DNA of 64,000 nt from Symsagittifera roscoffensis (taxonomy: Eukaryota; Xenacoelomorpha; Acoela; Convolutidae), in NCBI RefSeq assembly GCF_963678635.1, contig NC_087066.1:37829755-37893754 (forward strand). Reading direction: 5' to 3'. Numbering within the stretch: the stretch's first letter is position 1; each line of letters opens with the position of its first letter. This document shows positions 59,114 to 64,000 of the stretch, piece after piece. Position numbers and translations under genes: made by a program. The notes below the pieces were generated by a model. That model did not search any database, was not told the DNA's origin, and was given only the letters and a program-made list of their open reading frames with translations.

Positions 59114-59770
59114 TTACATGATCGAAGATCTCAGAAGCGCAAACTCAAGACGACATCGAAACCACCAAAGCAGTTGACTATATGAAGTTATTTCTTTCTT
59201 CTCACTGATCATCGAAGCAAATCTTTTGTAAAACGTGGTTGCAAGTTTGCCCATGCCACCCGAGCAAGAAAAAGCAAGAGGTGTGAAGGATCCATGTTCA
59301 ACTTCTCTGATAAGTTGCTCGTAGCATCTGTTTTTTTTTTCAATCCGGCTTCCTGTACCCAATTGGCAGAATAACAGAATTTGATTTTGCGCAAGGATTG
59401 ATTACTCTTACATCGAAGAATGCCTTCTCAAATTTGCCTCCCTAGACTCCATTGGCTGAAATATCAGGACGCACTTCATCGCCACTTTTTGATGTTCTCA
59501 AAGCCAAAAACTCGCCAAGTAAACGATCTAAATGCGGTTCGACTTCAACATTAGAGCAAATTTCAGTCAACATTTCTGCTGTTATGTCTCTCACTTCGTT
59601 AGCCGAATAGCTGGGAAGCCTCCAGTGGGACAAGACAAGCAAAGCTCAACCGAGAAATTTTTTCCATGAACACGGTGAGAAGAGACTTCTTTTAGCGCTC
59701 AGTTATATTGCAAGTACAGTGCATCCCGAAACGCTGTTTTACTCAGGTAAAAACGATGTTCTTTTAGCGT
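59114..59770 (-). pseudogene. C-terminal part of decayed RT element
   Basis: Minus strand: VEVEPHLDRLLGEFLALRTS and RPDISANGV, then after shifts EKKNRCYEQLIREVEHGSFT, PLAFSCSGGMGKLATTFYKR and RCRLEFALLRSS. The same end is found at 26225-26540. It belongs with the RT fragment at 60200-60922, from which it is separated by 430 bases of debris. Confidence 0.65.
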
Positions 59771-60199
59771 CAGAATTGTGACCTAATTTGACGCGCCCCT
59801 ATCGTTAGCCAGTTCAAATGGTCCTTAGTATGGAGTACTGACAAGCGACTGCAACAGAACATATTTCTTTAATTCGGCTTACCTTTTCTTTCTCTTTCTC
59901 TATTTCAGTAGATGCCTGTTTCTGCTTACTTGCAACTCCGTCGAAATCAGTATCGCTTGACAAAAGTTTCTCAACAAGTGGTTTAAAGAGTATCTCGAAG
60001 TCTTTGAATTTGCGAGCGGCTTCTGTTTCTGGGTTGATGATGTTCAAACCAACCAGTCTTGCTGGATGCTCTAGCAGAGATCTTTACATGTCTGCTGATC
60101 ATACTCTACCAGTCAGCTTCGGCAAAAACTGCGTTCTGATTTTGCTTTTGAATTTGGTGAGATTACCTTAAATTTCATCTTTGCTAGAGTCGATCCCTC

Positions 60200-60922
60200 T
60201 CATCGTGTAATTGCACTTAGGAATGAAATTATGCGTAAAATGGTGCAAAGCAGAGTGTGGGTGCGCCTCAGCTCTGTTAAAATCGTTTTACCACGTTTAA
60301 AAATAAGCTTAGTCCTGGATGCATTCGAGAAATACCCATACTCCAGTCCCAGTTCTTCGGCATTGTTCAATGTTTCCTCGGCATTGCAAAATTGCTTAAC
60401 AAGGTCACCGAATCGTTTAATGAGAGGTAACAGAGCTATATCATACATTGGCGTAACTTCAGGCCCGCCCTGAGTAGCACTTTTTTGCGACAAAAGCACT
60501 TCTCCGTCTACATGATAGTTTGCAGGCTTTCTGTAAAGATTGGTAAGAAACGTAGCCGTAGCTGCGCACTCAACATACATGTTGAGCTGATTAAATGCCT
60601 TGCTAGCAACAACGAGCCGCAATCCTTCAGTTTCCGACTGATTGAAAACAGCCGTCAGAGCTGATGCAGTAGCCACGTAAGACCCCCGTTGGCCAGCACA
60701 CAGTTGGGGCGTACCAGCTTCAACGATCAGCTCAGACGAGATTGTACTAAGTATGATACTCTTGAAAATGTTTCTGCGTGCAACTTTTCCAATGCCAATT
60801 GGTCTGACACCTAGATTTTTGTCCAAGCCATTGAGACGAGAAGCGGTTAATGCCTGCACTCCCTGAGTATCTGTAACCACAGTAGCTAGTTTACGAATTG
60901 TCATGTCCGCTGCTCCACACAA
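60200..60922 (-). pseudogene. reverse transcriptase fragment lacking the YxDD motif
   Basis: 240 codons open on the minus strand. ALTASRLNGLDKNLGVRPIG, then LCAGQRGSYVATASALTAVF, VVASKAFNQLN (the Ala/Lys-Ala-Phe-Asn block of motif A; the first catalytic Asp is replaced), YHVDGEVLLSQKSATQGGPE (motif B) and YGYFSNASRTKLIFKRG (motif D-like). Between motif B and this last block the segment that should hold Y-x-D-D is missing. The family resembles an RT lineage widespread in aquatic invertebrate genomes, which I cannot name. The element is inactive. Confidence 0.7.
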
Positions 60923-62340
60923 AGAGATAGATTTTGAAAACGGGTAGGAAACTTGTATTCGGGTGTTTTAATTTTTTTTTACATTTTGTTCTCCACTGAA
61001 ATCAAGTTCCAAAAAAATTATCGGAATGGGTTGAGTGATAAAGTATATTGAATCCCTTTTACTTGTGATATGAACCACATTAAAAAATTATTCGCTAAGT
61101 CGAGAAATCGGTTTGAAAATTCTGGTTTTTGGTCTAATTTTCAGCTTACAAATTCAGTGTGCTTAAACTTATCTTAAATTGAATCTTGAAAATTTATTTT
61201 CAATGGAGTAATTCTAGAATTTAATCAGCGCTATTTTGAGTATCAAAAACTTCAAAAATTCAAAAAATTTCTGCAAATATAGAAAATTTTGTAACTAGTT
61301 ATTACATTTTTTTTTGTTTTTCTAGTCATTTTTCTTCAAAAACTGTATTCCAAACGCCTTATTCGACTATGATTGTCGCATTTGCCTAATTTCTGTTTTT
61401 TTGTTTGGAAGTTTTATCTAACCACTCAGAAAAAAAAGACACTTATTTGAGAAAAAAAGTTTTTTTTAAGTATATGGTTGGAACATTCTGTGCTACATGC
61501 ACAGTAACCGGCTACCGGCTATCCTTTTTGGAAATTTTGTTTTTTTTTACCGCTTTTCTACAAAGCAAAGGGCATTTGAGACCAAAAAAAAACAGAAATA
61601 TTTGATGTTTATTTTCGCTTTTTCTTCTTTTTTTTCATTTTAGTCGCTTCGGACCTGTTTTTGAGCCGCTGCCGTTTCAGTTTTGCGTTCAATCGGAAGT
61701 GTCGCGAAGTTTTGCTTCGCCTTTCTGTAATATTTCATTTTTGATTTTGTAGTATTTTTCCATTCCCCATACTGGGTTTTTAACTTTGGAAAAATTTTTC
61801 ACCTTGTAATACAACAAAACTTGCAATGGTGAATAAACTAACAACCGGGAACAGATTTGCTCTTCATATTTACATCGTAACACTACGCGTTTAACCAGAA
61901 ATGCATGAAAAACAATAATACAAAAGAAAATTAGAAAGGTCGGGGAAGTGAGAAAGAGACTTTTCTGGCTCTGAAGGTATCTTCGGATGAATGGTTTCAG
62001 CTTAGATATAATCGGATACGTTGGCTCATAAGACGTTGCATAAAAGCAAAATTTTTTCGTGCTTTTGCTGTCTTGGAACAGTTTTTCTATGATAAATACA
62101 AGTAGGCTGAGCTTGTTGATTAAATTTTTGTACAGTAAGGAATATCAGCGGTTGTGCTACATACCAACAACAAAGTTTTGAAAGTAGCCATTCATTTATA
62201 GATAAAAAATTTTATTCAGTTTCAGTAATTTGTACAAACTTCAGTACAAGCTTTTCTGTGGAGCACTTAAAAATGAATACATTTCAGTATCCCATGATTT
62301 GGAAAACAGAAATTTGATAGCTGGCCAAAAAATACATGCC
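60923..62340. other. AT-rich sequence with family C debris
   Basis: No gene found. A hairpin gcgaagttttgcttcgc at 61704-61720, followed by ctttctgtaat, is another family C end. Confidence 0.5.
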
Positions 62341-62345
62341 CAAGT

Positions 62346-62708
62346 ATGGCAAACTCAGGGGGAGGGTTTGTTAAGCGCGAACCAGTTAATGCTGTTAAAA
62401 ATCAAGTCCTTGATAAATGTCGTGGAAACTTGTTCAAACCAAATCATAGGGATCCTTGTAAAGCAAGGAATATCGTTTGTCATAATTGTAATAGTCGCGG
62501 GCATTTTGTGAGGTTCTGTAAGCAATCGTCTGTGAACCAAATCAAAATTGCGTACGAATTTACACAATTTGAAACGAATGTCATCACGAAGTTAGAAGAA
62601 CAGGATAACGAGGAATTTGGAATTTTCGTTATTAAGAATATTATGGACAAAGAAGGCAAAGAAAACAAGAAAATGCTGGAAATTGCTATGGGCAATAGCC
62701 GGTGGTAA
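62346..62708 (+). pseudogene. gypsy-like nucleocapsid (zinc knuckle)
   Basis: 120 codons with CHNCNSRGHFVRFC, a proper CX2CX4HX4C knuckle, at about residues 49-62, followed by an acidic tail that leads into a protease region. It is in order with the RT fragment downstream, so it is the gag end of a second Ty3/gypsy-like element, diverged from the one at 1-7.9 kb. Confidence 0.7.
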
Positions 62709-63014
62709 ACAGAATTCCAGATAGGTTGTGCAAGTCCAGGGTCATTTGTTTCGCAAGCGAAGCTCCACGAGTTGAAGATAAGGGATCGATTCCTGGGGGT
62801 CAGAAAAGTGTCCGACGAATTTAAGAACATATTCTATAGTGCAGCGGATGATGTGATTCGGATCACTGGGAGAATTCTATATAACCGAAGGGGGCCAGTG
62901 AGATATCGTTTGGAATAATATCTTGCCAGCCCTTGAAATCGAAGTTAGACAGAAGAGGGTGGAGGCCTCGGTTAACGAAGTGGTCAAAGACGGCACTGGG
63001 ACACCAGGGGGGAA
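62709..63014 (+). pseudogene. gypsy-like protease region (decayed)
   Basis: Readable pieces include FQIGCASPGSFVSQAKLHEL and RDRFLGVRKVSDEFKNIFYS but no D-S/T-G. Stops follow at about 62917. Confidence 0.4.
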
Positions 63015-64000
63015 ATGTTTCTTGATTCAATGTTTCAATGTAAGTACAATAAGTTAATTTTGAAAGATTTCAAGGAACTGTTCGAACGTCAGGGTGCACT
63101 CAAAAATTGTGAGGGGAGGACGCACTTTCACGAGCCACTCCGAACATTTCAAGTTAAGGGTAAGCGAGTCGCTATACATGTTTTGCCGAAAGTGGAGGAA
63201 ACCATTCAAGAGTTACTCCGGTACGGGCATACCGTAAACCTCGGTAAATGTACCGAGGATTGCTTTATATTACCCACAGTTTTGACAACGAAACGTGATG
63301 GGTTGGTTAAATTAGCGTTAAACTCAAAGCTCGTTAATAAGCAGTTCTATCGTAACCGTTAACAGATGTCGAATATGAACGAACTGGTCGATAACGAAGC
63401 GTTGGCTATTAGTGGTAATACTAACGAACCGATATATTTCTCGAATATAGACCTGAAATACGCGTATTCGGTAATGGCGTTGAGTGAAGAAACTAGACGT
63501 CAATGTAATTTCAGCATTGTTGGAGGGAATTTTACGGGTAAATATCAATTCAAAACCGGGTTTTACGGTCTAGGTGATATGCCCAATGAGTTCCAGATGA
63601 TGATGGAATCGTTAGTAGGGCAACAGCCGGGGGTTCACGTGTTTCCAGATGAACTTTTGATTGCAACTAGGGGGCCGGCGGAACGCCATTGGCGGGAATT
63701 ACGCAACGTGTTAGAAGTGTTAAACGATAATAATGCGGCGGTAAAATGGTCTTAATGCACAATGTTTGCAAAGGAAATCGAATGGCTTGGGTTTAACTTG
63801 TCAAATACAGGGACAGTACCGGTCGAAAGAAAATCGGAATATTGTCAAAAATTGAAGCGACCTGAAAATTTTTCTGAAATACGTTCGTTGAATCAGTGAA
63901 TCAATTTATTTGATTTATCTCAAATATTGCGGCTGCAACAGAGCCTTTTCGCGATCTTATGAAGAAACATTCTAGGTTTGAATGGACCACTAAACATGAA
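63015..64000 (+). pseudogene. gypsy-like reverse transcriptase, runs off the window
   Basis: Frames 63015-63362 and 63366-63755, then a third to the edge. Blocks: RVAIHVLPKVEETIQELLRY, TVLTTKRDGLVKLALNSKLV, FSNIDLKYAYSVMALSEETR (motif A with Asp), KTGFYGLGDMPNEFQMMMES (motif B), and an active site VFPDELLIAT where Y-V-D-D is expected. The last part (EIEWLGFNLSNTGTVPVERK) is the usual segment after the active site. The F-P-D-E site and the stops make it inactive. Its left limit is the zinc knuckle at 62346. Confidence 0.85.

Overview
This window is eukaryotic, almost certainly from an invertebrate animal. It carries one host gene split by GT-AG introns, and the rest is a dense, layered set of retroelements and short non-autonomous repeats. 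I cannot name the species. From about 20.7 kb rightward the DNA is AT-rich; the left 20 kb is visibly more GC-rich and is made almost entirely of retroelement coding remnants.

Layout. (1) 1-7.9 kb: a decayed Ty3/gypsy-type gag-pol, plus strand: capsid, zinc knuckles, protease, RT, RNase H, integrase. Its integrase tail runs, past a single stop, into a macro-domain-like (OARD1/TARG1-like) segment. (2) 8.4-17 kb: broken open frames of similar composition: a coiled-coil protein with six 21-nt heptad units, a frameshifted SGNH-hydrolase domain, and several unrecognised ORFs. (3) About 17.1-19.46 kb: a 5'-truncated LINE with RT and C-terminal zinc fingers, interrupted by one in-frame TAG. (4) 21.05-25.6 kb: a CR1/L2-like LINE with an SGNH esterase ORF, a PHD-finger ORF1, and an endonuclease-RT ORF2. 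ORF1 and ORF2 share one frame and are separated by a single TGA followed by CTAG, the known stop-codon readthrough context.

(5) 26.8-54.2 kb: a host gene that I reconstructed from 11 exons as a hyccin/FAM126 homologue, the PI4-kinase complex component. All junctions are GT-AG, phases agree, and the summed coding length is 2040 nt. Its third intron (9.4 kb) holds a dead Ty1/copia-like element on the minus strand. Inside that sits an apparently intact plus-strand LINE (30130-33910) with a target-site duplication of 10-12 bp, an uninterrupted ORF of about 1234 codons, and a 2A-like motif near its N-terminus. The other large introns hold hAT-type MITEs with 8-bp target duplications, a same-strand repeat family, hairpin-ended repeats and an inverted repeat pair.

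(6) 54.2-64 kb: mostly AT-rich repeats with a tRNA-like sequence, a decayed minus-strand RT element (59.1-60.9 kb) that has a sister fragment at 26.2-26.5 kb, and a second gypsy-like fragment that runs off the right edge.

The most interesting items are the UGA-CUAG junction in the 21-25 kb LINE, the nested intact LINE with the 2A-like N-terminus, and the macro-like and esterase-like domains carried by the retroelements. All calls are by eye from the sequence; no database search was possible.
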